From Bacillus sp. NTK074B (GTDB lineage Bacteria > Bacillota > Bacilli > Bacillales > Bacillaceae_B), in assembly GCF_017303375.1 (NCBI RefSeq), contig NZ_JAFKOH010000006.1:186001-250000 (forward strand): a stretch of 64,000 bases of DNA, read 5' to 3'. The notes under the pieces are model-generated. The model worked only from the letters and a program-made list of their open reading frames with translations, was not told where the DNA came from and ran no database searches. Position numbers and translations under genes: made by a program. Positions within the stretch are counted from its first letter, which is position 1. Each line of letters begins with the position of its first letter. Positions 18,399 through 27,611 of the stretch are shown here, one piece after another.

Positions 18399-18460
18399 GG
18401 AGTTCACTGGAAAGAAAGAATGACCTTTTACATTTTTTCTCAAAAGAAAGCCGTAATCCT

Positions 18461-18490
18461 TTGACGTTCCCGAGAAAATAGTTTTAACAT
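18461..18490 (+). promoter_or_regulatory. candidate sigma-A promoter of asnB
   Basis: TTGACG (18461-18466) and TAACAT (18485-18490), 18 bases apart, about 100 bases before the asnB start. Confidence 0.5.
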
Positions 18491-18594
18491 ATAACGTGAA
18501 CCCGTAATAGGGATCACTTAAACAAAAACATGTAACCCATTTCATGGATGAGCGCTCAACATGAAAGAACTTTAAGAAAGAAGGCGTAACAATT

Positions 18595-20418
18595 ATGTGC
18601 GGAATAGCAGGCTGGATAGATTGGACAAGAGACCTGACAAATGAGGGACGGACCTTGAAGAACATGACCGATGCCATTGAACACCGGGGACCGGATGCAG
18701 AAGGAAGCTGGCTTCAAGGACATGCGGCACTCGGGCACCGACGACTGATCGTCATCGACCCTGATGGCGGCAAGCAGCCTATGCTTTATCAAAATGAAAA
18801 ATACACCATTGCACTAACGTATAATGGCGAGCTTTATAACTATCTGGAGCTCCGTAATGAGCTAACGGAAAAGAATCATCAATTTAGAACAAACTCTGAT
18901 ACAGAAGTTCTACTGCACGCATACCTTGAATGGGGTGAAGATTGTGTCCGTCATTTCAACGGCATCTTTGCCTTCGGAATCTGGGATGAGGAAAAAGAAA
19001 GGCTCATGCTTGGCCGTGATCATTTGGGGGTAAAACCTTTATTTTATACGATTAAAGGGGACCAGATACTGTTCGGCTCCGAAATTAAAGCCCTACTTTC
19101 CCACCCTGACGTTCAAGCAAAAATTGATACAGAAGGGTTATCTGAAGTATTCGGACTCGGACCGATGAAGACACCTGGAAAAGCCATTTTCAAAGATATA
19201 TATGAAGTTCGCGCCGGTCATTACATGACCGTCACGAAGAATGATCGAAAGACCGTCCAATATTGGAAACTTGAAAGCAAAAAGCATACGGATGATGTCG
19301 AAACAACCGTACAAACCATTCGTGGACTGCTTGAAGATACAGTCAAGAGACAACTGATCGCAGATAAGCCCCTTGTATCCATGCTCTCTGGCGGCCTCGA
19401 TTCAAGTGGACTCACGGCGATTGCAGGGAAGGAGTTCAAGGAGGAAAACAAGGTGCTTCCAACCTACTCCATCGACTTCGTGAATAATGAAGAAAGTTTC
19501 AAGGAAGATTTCCTGAGACGGGACCTTGATGAACCATGGGTGAAGCGGGTATCAGAGCATGTCGGAACGGATCATACGTCAATTGTATTTGATGCGGAGA
19601 AACTGGTAGATAACCTCCTCACACCTATGCGTGCCAGGGACATGCCGGGAGTCGGCGAAATCGAGACCTCCCTCTACCTTTTATTTAAGGAAATGAAAAA
19701 AGATGCGACCGTCGCATTATCTGGGGAATCCGCTGATGAAGTGTTCTCCGGGTATCCGTGGTTCCATCAGCAGGAGTTCCTCGATGCCGATGTGTTCCCG
19801 TGGCTCCTGAATATCGGAGGGATCGCCGGTGTCCTGAAAGAAGACTTGAAAGACAAGCTAAACATCAAGAATTACCAAAAGCAGCGCTATCAGGAAGCAC
19901 TCGCAGAGCTGCCTGTATTAGAAGGCGAAAGCGATGTAGAAGCAAAACAAAGGCGGATGTCGTATATGTTCATCACCCGTTTCCTTCCATTCATGCTTGA
20001 CCGCAAAGACCGGGCGAGTATGATGACAGGATTTGAAGTACGTGTACCTTTCTGTGACTACCGACTCGTCGAATATCTATGGAATATTCCGTTCGAAATG
20101 AAAAATATCGATGACATCGAAAAGGGAATCCTTCGCCGGGCATTCGAGGGATACCTTCCTGATGATGTGCGGAATAGACGGAAGAGTGCCTACCCGAGTA
20201 CGAAGGATGATGCATATCTCTCAGGAGTCCAGAAGTGGATGAGTTCCATATTGGGTGATCCATCTTCCCCAATTCTTGAGTTGATCGATGTAGAGGCTGT
20301 CAGGAAGATTGCAGAAGGAGAAAGCAGCCTTCCTGATTCCAGTGCAAAAGGTTTATTGGATTATTTAATTCAAGTGAACGGCTGGTTGAAAGAGTACAGC
20401 ATTAAAGTGGCGATATAA
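18595..20418 (+). CDS. asnB: asparagine synthase (glutamine-hydrolysing)
   Basis: 607 residues. It makes asparagine from aspartate, glutamine and ATP. The N-terminal glutaminase domain (about 1-210) starts with the catalytic Cys2 (MCGIAGW), with HRGPD and YNGELYN. The C-terminal synthetase domain (about 235-600) has the PP-loop SGGLDSS and SGESADEVFSGYPW. Length and start sequence resemble the AsnO-type paralog linked to sporulation in B. subtilis more than AsnB, so the exact paralog is uncertain. The gene is monocistronic, with a clear terminator behind it. Codons 17-20 coincide with one copy of the 12-mer AGGGACGGACCT. Confidence 0.95.
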   Translation: MCGIAGWIDWTRDLTNEGRTLKNMTDAIEHRGPDAEGSWLQGHAALGHRRLIVIDPDGGKQPMLYQNEKYTIALTYNGELYNYLELRNELTEKNHQFRTNSDTEVLLHAYLEWGEDCVRHFNGIFAFGIWDEEKERLMLGRDHLGVKPLFYTIKGDQILFGSEIKALLSHPDVQAKIDTEGLSEVFGLGPMKTPGKAIFKDIYEVRAGHYMTVTKNDRKTVQYWKLESKKHTDDVETTVQTIRGLLEDTVKRQLIADKPLVSMLSGGLDSSGLTAIAGKEFKEENKVLPTYSIDFVNNEESFKEDFLRRDLDEPWVKRVSEHVGTDHTSIVFDAEKLVDNLLTPMRARDMPGVGEIETSLYLLFKEMKKDATVALSGESADEVFSGYPWFHQQEFLDADVFPWLLNIGGIAGVLKEDLKDKLNIKNYQKQRYQEALAELPVLEGESDVEAKQRRMSYMFITRFLPFMLDRKDRASMMTGFEVRVPFCDYRLVEYLWNIPFEMKNIDDIEKGILRRAFEGYLPDDVRNRRKSAYPSTKDDAYLSGVQKWMSSILGDPSSPILELIDVEAVRKIAEGESSLPDSSAKGLLDYLIQVNGWLKEYSIKVAI

Positions 20419-20423
20419 TCTGG

Positions 20424-20457
20424 AGGAGCCATGGGGACAGGTCCCCTGGCTCCTTTT
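20424..20457 (+). terminator. asnB terminator
   Basis: GGAGCCA-T-GGGGA pairs with TCCCC-TGGCTCC (20424-20452) and is followed by TTTTT. The stem carries GGGACAGGTCCC, a relative of the dispersed 12-mer. Nothing else convincing lies in 20458-20670. Confidence 0.85.
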
Positions 20458-20685
20458 TCTGTTCATTGAAGCTGAAGATGAGTCGAATTGTACAAGTATT
20501 TATCAATTTCCGGGGAAATAGTTGTAGAAGTATGTCATTTTGTTACCTGTCAGATGAACATCAAGTTTACTTGTATCAAGATTGATTCATTCCTAAGGCT
20601 TCCCTCATTATTTTATCTTGCCTACCTCCTTTTGAAATGGAATAATATACCTATACCTATATGTACTCACAGGGAGGAATGACCT

Positions 20686-22470
20686 ATCCGCACGGCAACG
20701 GAAATCGAACATTATTTCCACACTACTGGAATCAGCACATTCACCATAAATGAAAGCGAAGACACACTCGTATTCAGTACGAATCTTAATGGGACCTATA
20801 ATCTATGGGCAATGGATCTACCACATCTGTTCCCTTATCCCTTAACGACCATCAACCAGAATAGCAACCTCATCCATATTCATCAAAATCAAATCGTAGC
20901 ATCATTCGAGAAGGATGGGGATGAAAATTACCAATTGCATCATTTGCCCTTATCAGGAGGTACCCCTACCCCCTTCCATGAAGAGGAATACGGTTCAACA
21001 TGTTATCATGCCTGTTTTACAGATCAGGAAATGTATTACTCTACCAATCACGAAAACCCTTTGTTGAATATCTACAAAACGGATTTACAAACGGGCCACA
21101 CCTCCCTTATCCAACAAGGTAAAATAGCTCCAATTGTCGTGGCCGCTGCCTCGTCGGATGGCTCTTATGTATATACAGAAACCTACTCCAATACCCATAC
21201 CACTGCCTTCTATCAGACTAGTGATACTAAAGTGGCCCTGGTACCGGATGTTAATACCGCTCATACAATCAAGGGTATTTACTTGACGAAGGAGTTTATT
21301 TATTTCACAACCAACTATGGAAGAGAATTTTCATACCTGGCTTCTTTTAACCTTTCAACCTATGACTTCCACCCGCTTTTTACATTAGATAAAGAAGAAA
21401 TCACATCAATCCAGGTCCATCAACAATCGAATACGATTATCATGACGTCGGAAAAAGGCGTAAGGGATCATCTATATGTCTATGATTTGTCGACGGGTGA
21501 GGGAGAGAGAGTCGATACCCCTTGCGATGTCTTCAAAAAAATCAAGGTCACCAATAAAGGCAGCCTCTTTGTGCTGGGAATGTCAGCTGACAAAACGGAT
21601 ACCATTTTCAAAAGAGAAACGAACGGCTGCTGGACACAGGTGACGAATACCAAAGTACTGGGCGTGCTTGAAGGAAACATGATTAAACCTGACATCGTCC
21701 ACTACGAAACCCAGGATGGCCTGGAAATCGAAGGACTGCTGTACAAACCGGAGAAAGCGAATGGAATCACCATTCTCTGGCCGCATGGGGGACCCCAGAA
21801 AGCTGAGCGTATGATCTACAGACCTGTAATTCAGTACCTCGTACAAAGCGGCTATACCCTGTTCGCCCCCAACTTCCGCGGCAGTAAATGCTACGGAGCA
21901 ACGTTCGAGAAGATGGTGGAGCAAAACTGGGGGGACGGACCGCGACACGACTGTGTGGCTGGGATGGAATGGCTTATACAGGAGGGAATGGCTGAAAAGG
22001 GCAAAATCGTCGCGATGGGTGGAAGTTACGGCGGTTATATGAGTCTACTTCTCGCTGGACGACACCCTGAGTATTTCTGTGGGATTGTCGACCTATTTGG
22101 CATATCGAATCTATTAACCTTCCTGAAAAATGTTCCGGCAAGTTGGAGAACCCTTATGGATCAACTGGTGGGAAATCCCGAAACAGACTATGAGAAACTT
22201 GTAAGAGACTCACCCATTACCTATATCGACCATATGAATTCTCCGATGTTTATCATACATGGTGAGAACGATCCGAGGGTGAAGACGGAGGAGTCGGAGC
22301 GAATTGTATATGAATTAAAAAACAAAGGGGTCGCTGTTGAGTATCTCGTGTTTCATGACGAAGGTCACGGTTTTTCTAAGAAGAAGAACGAAATGGTGGC
22401 TAACAAAGAAATCCGCAGATTTTTGGATGGGCTGGTGGAGAAAAATCATGAGTACCGCCTGCAAAGATAG
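20686..22470 (+). CDS. S9 family (prolyl oligopeptidase-like) peptidase, apparent ATC start
   Basis: A serine peptidase/hydrolase: an N-terminal beta-propeller (about 1-320), then an alpha/beta hydrolase domain with the nucleophile in GGSYGGYMS, the Asp in HGENDPRV and the His in DEGHGF. The first ATG in frame is at 20812, but homologous-looking propeller sequence (EIEHYFHTTGISTF, then STNLNGTYNLWAMDLP) is encoded from 20686, and a strong GGGAGG at 20672-20677 lies 8 bases before an ATC codon at 20686. An in-frame TGA at 20680 limits any longer extension. I therefore place the start at ATC; a mutated ATG is the alternative. Translation from 20812 would lose the first propeller strands. It is followed 14 bases later by an SdpI-like gene. 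Confidence 0.8.
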   Translation: MRTATEIEHYFHTTGISTFTINESEDTLVFSTNLNGTYNLWAMDLPHLFPYPLTTINQNSNLIHIHQNQIVASFEKDGDENYQLHHLPLSGGTPTPFHEEEYGSTCYHACFTDQEMYYSTNHENPLLNIYKTDLQTGHTSLIQQGKIAPIVVAAASSDGSYVYTETYSNTHTTAFYQTSDTKVALVPDVNTAHTIKGIYLTKEFIYFTTNYGREFSYLASFNLSTYDFHPLFTLDKEEITSIQVHQQSNTIIMTSEKGVRDHLYVYDLSTGEGERVDTPCDVFKKIKVTNKGSLFVLGMSADKTDTIFKRETNGCWTQVTNTKVLGVLEGNMIKPDIVHYETQDGLEIEGLLYKPEKANGITILWPHGGPQKAERMIYRPVIQYLVQSGYTLFAPNFRGSKCYGATFEKMVEQNWGDGPRHDCVAGMEWLIQEGMAEKGKIVAMGGSYGGYMSLLLAGRHPEYFCGIVDLFGISNLLTFLKNVPASWRTLMDQLVGNPETDYEKLVRDSPITYIDHMNSPMFIIHGENDPRVKTEESERIVYELKNKGVAVEYLVFHDEGHGFSKKKNEMVANKEIRRFLDGLVEKNHEYRLQR

Positions 22471-22484
22471 AAAGGTCTTTTAAA

Positions 22485-22817
22485 ATGAGTAATATTGGCG
22501 TTTCACTTACATATATAACTTCTTCCCTCATATTCATCGCTTTTAGCTTCCCATTACTTTTAGAGAAAATCAAGATGAATACGTATTATGGTATTAGAAT
22601 ATCAAAATCATTCGAATCTGATGAAGCCTGGTATAAGATTAACCGGTACGGGGCCTTGCAGATAATAGTGTGGTCCGTCCCTTTATTTCTAACCGGTATC
22701 GTCTTTTTGTTCTTGCCTCCTTTTACGGAGACAACTGAGGTCATTCTGGTTTTTTTACCGTGTATGTGGCTCGTTCCACCTGTTGTACGAACTTTCTATT
22801 ATGCGAAAGAACTATAA
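22485..22817 (+). CDS. SdpI-family small membrane protein
   Basis: 110 residues with about three membrane helices (about 8-28, 58-78, 85-105). The segment between helices, NTYYGIRISKSFESDEAWYKINRYG, is the hallmark of the SdpI family C-terminal region. SdpI in B. subtilis is an immunity/signal protein against the SdpC toxin, but most family members lack a toxin partner and none is seen here. It follows the S9 peptidase by 14 bases and probably shares its transcript. Codons near residue 63 contain a copy of the GGTCCGTCCC word. Confidence 0.82.
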   Translation: MSNIGVSLTYITSSLIFIAFSFPLLLEKIKMNTYYGIRISKSFESDEAWYKINRYGALQIIVWSVPLFLTGIVFLFLPPFTETTEVILVFLPCMWLVPPVVRTFYYAKEL

Positions 22818-23003
22818 TCATTGCATGTATCAAAGGAAATCCGTTCCAATCAATGCCAGATCTTCTTCCTTTTATTTTAGTACATTATTTGATTTTCTCC
22901 TTGTTCTGAAACCCGTTTCATACTTTATATTGAAGTAGAAGGTGAGAAATCACATTCATATGATTGGCGTAACGCATGTAATGCGGCGTGACAATCTCTT
23001 CCT

Positions 23004-23034
23004 GAAGTGTTCATATTATATGGACACTTCTTTT
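23004..23034 (+). terminator. intrinsic terminator between the SdpI-like gene and yibE
   Basis: GAAGTGTTCA (23004-23013) pairs with TGGACACTTC (23021-23030), then TTTT. It lies 187 bases after the SdpI-like stop and 90 bases before the yibE-like start, so it may end the upstream operon or regulate the downstream one. The remainder of 22818-23121 shows no gene. Confidence 0.65.
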
Positions 23035-23121
23035 CATGTCCACCTTTGCGTAATCCCTCCTGGTATGGAATAATGATTACGATTTGGATGAAATAATCAT
23101 CCAGAAGTTGGAGGATGAATT

Positions 23122-24243
23122 GTGATAGTTATCAAAAAATACAGGACACTAATATTATTGGCCTTCCTGGCAGTCTGTGTTTTCGCTTCATTATATTTCG
23201 TCAACCACAATCAACGTCTGTATGACCGGCCTATTGCAGAAGTGACGGACTCGACGATCATAGAAACAACAGATATGGAAGATACGACAGGCAATCAAGA
23301 CAAGGTATACATACAACAGTTGAAAGCCGTAATGAAAAACGGCAAACATAATGGGGAGACGATCCTTTTATCGAATAAATACTCCATGTCCGGTGCCAAC
23401 GATCAGCGCTATGAACCAGGGAATGAATTATTCGTCACAATCGATGCCGGGGGTAAAAAAGGTAAAGCATTGAATGGGCATATAGAGGATGTGAAGCGGG
23501 ACAAATACCTTATGATCATGACCTGGGCATTCATCCTTTTCCTGTTGATTGTAGGAAAAAGACAGGGCCTGTTCTCACTGATCACCCTCGCGGTCAATGC
23601 ATTGATTCTTTCTTACGCATTGGATGTTTACCTAAACTCGGAGAAAGTTGGCCTGCTGCTGGCTTGCAGCGTTGGGGTGATTGCCTTCACCCTCGTCTCC
23701 CTTCTATTTGTGAACGGATTCAATGAGAAAACGTATGCAGCGGTGGTGGCAACTCTGATCGGAACGTTCATGACGCTTCTTATCAGCTATGTTGTCATCC
23801 GTTTCACCGCTGGGGACGGACTCCGGTATGAGGAAATGCAGTACCTCACCCGCCCTTATCAACTAGTATTCATGGCGGGCATACTCGTCGGATGCCTGGG
23901 AGCGGTGATGGATGTAGCCATTACCTTATCTTCCTCGATCTTCGGACTTTACGAAAAAAATCCGGACATTTCGACAAAAGCACTGAGAACGTCAGGCTTT
24001 GACATTGGAAAGGATATCATGGGGACGATGACCAACATCCTGTTCTTCGTCTATATCAGTGGCGGCATTCCCATGCTCATCCTTTATTTTAAAAATGCCT
24101 CACCGCTCGGTTTCACCCTTTCCATGAATCTTTCCCTTGAAATGACGAGGGCCCTCACAGGAGGCATTGGGATTGTGCTGGCTATCCCAATCGGCATTTA
24201 TACAGCCATTTTCTTTATTAATAGAAAGAGGGTGAAAGCATGA
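23122..24243 (+). CDS. YibE/F-family membrane protein (first of two)
   Basis: 373 residues: an N-terminal membrane helix (about 9-27), an extracytoplasmic beta domain (about 30-130), then about seven helices to the end. This is the YibE/F architecture, with the conserved cytoplasmic segment NPDISTKALRTSGFDIGKDIMGTMTN. The start is GTG at 23122, preceded by GGAGG at 7 bases. Its stop overlaps the start of the second YibE/F gene by 4 bases (ATGA), so the two are coupled and likely form one complex. The function of the family is unknown; a transport role is only inferred. Confidence 0.88.
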   Translation: MIVIKKYRTLILLAFLAVCVFASLYFVNHNQRLYDRPIAEVTDSTIIETTDMEDTTGNQDKVYIQQLKAVMKNGKHNGETILLSNKYSMSGANDQRYEPGNELFVTIDAGGKKGKALNGHIEDVKRDKYLMIMTWAFILFLLIVGKRQGLFSLITLAVNALILSYALDVYLNSEKVGLLLACSVGVIAFTLVSLLFVNGFNEKTYAAVVATLIGTFMTLLISYVVIRFTAGDGLRYEEMQYLTRPYQLVFMAGILVGCLGAVMDVAITLSSSIFGLYEKNPDISTKALRTSGFDIGKDIMGTMTNILFFVYISGGIPMLILYFKNASPLGFTLSMNLSLEMTRALTGGIGIVLAIPIGIYTAIFFINRKRVKA

Positions 24244-25031
24244 CCGTCCAAGTATGGCTTACCATCATTCTATTCGCACTGATGGTCGCAGTCGGCGGGA
24301 AGAAAGGTGCACGTTCCTTTGTGGCCCTATTTCTGAATACTGGGGTGCTGCTGCTCACCATCATCATGATGAATGATCCGGATATGAATCCAATCATCCT
24401 GACCTTGATCGCATGTATCTTGATCAGCTGCATTTCCTTGTTTTATATCAGTGAAATCAACATTAAAACCGTTACAGCTTTCATCTCTACGATCCTGACG
24501 ACCGGCGCCTTGATCTTCTTCATTTTGGAGTTGACCGATGCCGCCATGATTCAGGGTTTCAGTGAGGAAGAAACCGAAGAGATCGGCGCTTTTTCCCTGT
24601 ATGTCGGAGTGGATTTCGTCAAAATCGGTGCGTCAATGATCATTATGAGTACGATCGGGGCGATCATCGATGTAACCATATCGATTTCCTCCCCCATGAG
24701 GGAAATCGCCTACCACAATCCAGATATCAGCCGGAAGGATTTATTCAAATCAGGAGTCAGCCTCGGAAGGGATATCCTGGGGACAAGCGCCAATACATTG
24801 TTCTTTGCCTTCTTCGGTGGCTACATGGGACTTCTGATCTGGTTCAAAGATCTTTCCTATTCCATCGGTGACATCGTGAACTCCAAAGTGTTCACCTCTG
24901 AAATGATCTTCATCGGCTCTGCCGGACTCGGAGTTGCCCTTGCCATCCCCGTCACCTCTGCCATCACAGCGTATTTTCTGGTTGATGCGAAACTAAGGAA
25001 TCGTTCGGAGGAACGACCAACGGATTCTTGA
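24240..25031 (+). CDS. YibE/F-family membrane protein (second of two)
   Basis: 263 residues, almost entirely membrane helices (about seven), without the extracytoplasmic domain of its partner. It shares the core motif with it: HNPDISRKDLFKSGVSLGRDILGT here against NPDISTKALRTSGFDIGKDIMGT there. It is translationally coupled to the upstream gene by an ATGA overlap, so the two probably assemble as a heteromer. A terminator follows at 25136. Confidence 0.88.
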   Translation: MTVQVWLTIILFALMVAVGGKKGARSFVALFLNTGVLLLTIIMMNDPDMNPIILTLIACILISCISLFYISEINIKTVTAFISTILTTGALIFFILELTDAAMIQGFSEEETEEIGAFSLYVGVDFVKIGASMIIMSTIGAIIDVTISISSPMREIAYHNPDISRKDLFKSGVSLGRDILGTSANTLFFAFFGGYMGLLIWFKDLSYSIGDIVNSKVFTSEMIFIGSAGLGVALAIPVTSAITAYFLVDAKLRNRSEERPTDS

Positions 25032-25135
25032 ACAGGACCAAGACTCGGTCCATTTAAAGGGACGTAATGGATTGAATAGCTTTAATAACCTTTTAACTCA
25101 TCTCTTCTCACACATCCATATAATTCAAAAGAAAT

Positions 25136-25172
25136 GGATAAACCCGATTCAGAAAAGAGTCGGGTTTATCTA
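25136..25172 (+). terminator. terminator of the yibE/F operon
   Basis: GATAAACCCGA-TTC pairs with GAG-TCGGGTTTATC (25136-25170), followed by TATTTAT. Confidence 0.7.
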
Positions 25173-25222
25173 TTTATATATAGAAACTAAGAATTATAAT
25201 CATCGTATTCGAAATAAAATGT

Positions 25223-25251
25223 TTGAATATTCTATAAATGGTTAGTATAAT
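25223..25251 (+). promoter_or_regulatory. sigma-A promoter of the IDEAL-domain gene
   Basis: TTGAAT (25223-25228), 17 bases, TATAAT (25246-25251). The start codon is 27 bases downstream. Confidence 0.75.
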
Positions 25252-25277
25252 AGAAAAAAGGTCAAGGAGCTGATTTC

Positions 25278-25481
25278 ATGAAGAAGTATTTGCTTAACTC
25301 ACCACAGTCTGATGTAAATCACATGGATTCCCTATTTGCAGAAATGATATTGGACGAGGCACTGCTAACATTTCGGAAAGAGCAAATCGCGCAAGGTATT
25401 GACCAGGCATTACTCAAACGAAACAGAAAAGAATTCCTGCGGTTGACGGAGGAATTGAAGCAGATTAAGAATGTAGGATAA
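25278..25481 (+). CDS. small IDEAL-domain protein
   Basis: 67 residues. The C-terminal half, GIDQALLKRNRKEFLRLTEEL, matches the IDEAL domain, a short helical motif named after its I-D-x-A-L core and found in several Bacillus proteins. The N-terminal half also has an LDEALLTF segment. AAGGAGCTGATTTC precedes the ATG. It has its own promoter and terminator, so it is monocistronic. The domain is thought to mediate protein interactions; the partner is unknown. Confidence 0.85.
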   Translation: MKKYLLNSPQSDVNHMDSLFAEMILDEALLTFRKEQIAQGIDQALLKRNRKEFLRLTEELKQIKNVG

Positions 25482-25500
25482 GAAATGGATTTCTATAAAC

Positions 25501-25550
25501 AAGGACAATTCTTTTGCTGAAAGGCATTGGAATTGTTCTTTTTATTTTTT
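25501..25550 (+). terminator. terminator of the IDEAL-domain gene
   Basis: AAGGACAATTC (25501-25511) pairs with GAATTGTTCTT (25530-25540), followed by a T-rich run. Confidence 0.85.
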
Positions 25551-25554
25551 CAAT

Positions 25555-25591
25555 AAAAAAATCGCATTGGGTAATTCTCTATCCAATGCGT
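25555..25591 (-). terminator. terminator of the HD-GYP gene
   Basis: CGCATTGG (25563-25570) pairs with CCAATGCG (25583-25590), with ATTTTTTTA on the minus strand. Confidence 0.8.
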
Positions 25592-25646
25592 TTGGTCTTC
25601 ATAAGTCGTGCCAGATAAATGATGCCATACCATAATACCAATAAAC

Positions 25647-26552
25647 TTAAAGAACCCCCTCTTCGATTAAGATTTCTTCAAATATCCTGACAATCTCTTG
25701 ATCGTAGTGTGTCCCTGCATGTTTCTTCAGCTCTTCTATAGCATGCTTTTTACTAAATGCCTTACGATAGGCCCTATCCTCGGTCATGGCATCGAATGAG
25801 TCACTGACAGCAATGATTCGAGCCTCGAGAAGAATGTCCCCTGCTTTCAGGCCACGGGGATAACCGCTTCCGTCGAGTCGTTCATGGTGCTGTTGAATAA
25901 TGGGAACCAATTCTTTATAGTACGTTTCTTGGATCATTTTCGCTCCGTCTTCGGGATGCTTTTTTATGATTGAAAACTCCTCATCTGTCAGGCGATCCGG
26001 CTTATTAAGTATTTCTTCGGGAACATGAATCTTCCCTACATCATGAAGAAGCGAAGCCATGGTAAGATTCTCCAGCTGATCTTTATTTAATTTAAGCTTT
26101 TTAGCGATTTTCACGCAGTACTTGGCAACCCTGTCACTATGCATGGAAGTATACCGATCTTTTTGTTCCACTTCTTTTACTGTTCCCATCAAGGTGGACA
26201 TGTCCTTGCTTAAATGGAAGAAGGTTGGATCTGTCACGGCCCATAATAAGGTCACTTGGGTTAAGGCTGTGAAATGAATCGGTTCTACAAGACCCTGAGC
26301 GGAGAAGTAATCCTCTGGTCCAAGCCTTTTTTTCTCACCTTTTAGTTCACATTCCATATCACCAGTAAGGACGTAATAAAACTCGAACCCAGTAGGATTA
26401 TCGCCCGGGTAGACATAAAATAAGCTTCCTTCATTAATAGTCTGAAGTAAAACCTCAACACCGTCACCTCGGGATAACAGGCTTAATTCAAAATTGTCAA
26501 CTTCTATTTTCTCTAATGGTTTCCGGCTATTTCCTAACGTGAATCCTTTCAT
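25647..26552 (-). CDS. cupin-HD-GYP phosphodiesterase-like protein
   Basis: About 301 residues. A cupin-like sensor domain occupies about 1-115 (GFEFYYVLTGDMECELKGEKKRLGPEDYF). A complete HD-GYP domain follows at about 125-300: HSDRVAKYC, LLHDVGKIHVP, HHERLDGSGYPRGL and SDSFDAMTEDRAYR. HD-GYP enzymes hydrolyse cyclic di-GMP or related cyclic dinucleotides, and the metal-binding HD and GYP motifs are intact. The cupin part may sense a small molecule. I start at 26552 because GGGGGAGAG lies just before it; the ATG at 26567 overlaps that site. It appears monocistronic. Confidence 0.9.
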   Translation of the reverse strand: MKGFTLGNSRKPLEKIEVDNFELSLLSRGDGVEVLLQTINEGSLFYVYPGDNPTGFEFYYVLTGDMECELKGEKKRLGPEDYFSAQGLVEPIHFTALTQVTLLWAVTDPTFFHLSKDMSTLMGTVKEVEQKDRYTSMHSDRVAKYCVKIAKKLKLNKDQLENLTMASLLHDVGKIHVPEEILNKPDRLTDEEFSIIKKHPEDGAKMIQETYYKELVPIIQQHHERLDGSGYPRGLKAGDILLEARIIAVSDSFDAMTEDRAYRKAFSKKHAIEELKKHAGTHYDQEIVRIFEEILIEEGVL

Positions 26553-26590
26553 CAGTCTCTCCCCCATGTTTGTGATGAACTTTCAACGAT

Positions 26591-26624
26591 GAATAAAACG
26601 AGTTCCGATGAACTCGTTTTATTC
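26591..26624 (-). terminator. terminator of the coiled-coil protein gene
   Basis: A perfect 14-bp stem, GAATAAAACGAGTT with AACTCGTTTTATTC, lies 22 bases after the stop. Confidence 0.8.
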
Positions 26625-26646
26625 TCTTCATATTAAGTTCAGCTGT

Positions 26647-27345
26647 TTAATAGATGCCAACCACCCGAATCGGATCAATCCACACCCACCTGTCAGCAAA
26701 GCGGACGTATTTCCAGCTGCATTCCGCCTTGACACCTTTTTCAGCTGCCTTCGCGATCGTTTCTTGTGACATCTTGAAGGTTTCGTCATATACTTTGTTG
26801 ACGATTCCATCTAAATCTTCTTTATATTTGTGAGAGACTCCACTCATCTTATCAGATCGTTTGTTTAGTTTTTCTTGTAATTCATCCAATTTCTTGTCTA
26901 CTTTTTCCTTCTCTTTATCATTGATTGAATTCATTTCCTCAAAGGTTAGTGCCCCAATCTCCTCCTGGATCAATGTGATCTCTTGATTGATTTCTGCCTG
27001 TTTTTCAGCGATTCTATTTTCCAACTCCACTAATTTTTCACGGAACTTTTCTCGTTTCTTTTCGTCATGTTCTGCTTTCATCTCTTCTAACTTCTTTTCC
27101 TTTTCCCCTTTTAGTTTGACGATTTCTTTTCCTTCTTCCACTTCACGAACTTCATTCAGAAAAGACTCATTTAATTTATCTGCCTCCTCCACCGCTTTAC
27201 TCACTTTTACATCAATTTCTTGATTGGTTTTCTCGATGGATTCAAGAACCTTATCATAGTCACCTTCGCTGGAAGCCGCCATTACACTGTTTCCAAAACT
27301 AAAGTATACCACTACCATCAATATGAACATCATTGCCTTTTTCAT
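26647..27345 (-). CDS. secreted coiled-coil protein
   Basis: About 232 residues: a signal peptide (MKKAMMFILMVVVYFSFGN, probable cleavage after VMAA), then about 150 residues of Lys/Glu-rich heptads that should form long coiled coils. A short C-terminal domain (about 195-232) carries one Cys and several Trp (ECSWKYVRFADRWVWIDPIRVVG). The start at 27345 follows GGGAGG by 7 bases. I do not recognise the family. It is probably exported and acts at the cell surface. It is flanked by terminators and appears monocistronic. Confidence 0.78.
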   Translation of the reverse strand: MKKAMMFILMVVVYFSFGNSVMAASSEGDYDKVLESIEKTNQEIDVKVSKAVEEADKLNESFLNEVREVEEGKEIVKLKGEKEKKLEEMKAEHDEKKREKFREKLVELENRIAEKQAEINQEITLIQEEIGALTFEEMNSINDKEKEKVDKKLDELQEKLNKRSDKMSGVSHKYKEDLDGIVNKVYDETFKMSQETIAKAAEKGVKAECSWKYVRFADRWVWIDPIRVVGIY

Positions 27346-27611
27346 ATGTATTCCTCCCATTCGTTACCCAAGGTTTTTCGACATCATCCATCAATCTATA
27401 AGACTAGTATAAAAGTCCCTGTCACAAATATCAACCATTTTTTTCTGAATAATCTGTCTTATTTTGTCGTAACCAAGCCATATATGCCCCCCTCCCAAGT
27501 CCATTGCCACTGGATTGATAAAACCTTTTTCGTAATATGTACTACACTGTTTCACAATACCCCAAAAGACCTACTGACTAACCCTTCTTTTTGACTTTTC
27601 ACCAATATAAA

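Noticed and set aside
20458-20670. Possible small gene between asnB and the S9 peptidase
   Set aside because: A 64-codon plus-strand frame exists but has no ribosome site and an unconvincing composition.
22900-23040. yybP-ykoY type or other riboswitch before yibE
   Set aside because: Only one simple terminator hairpin is visible, with no conserved aptamer motif.
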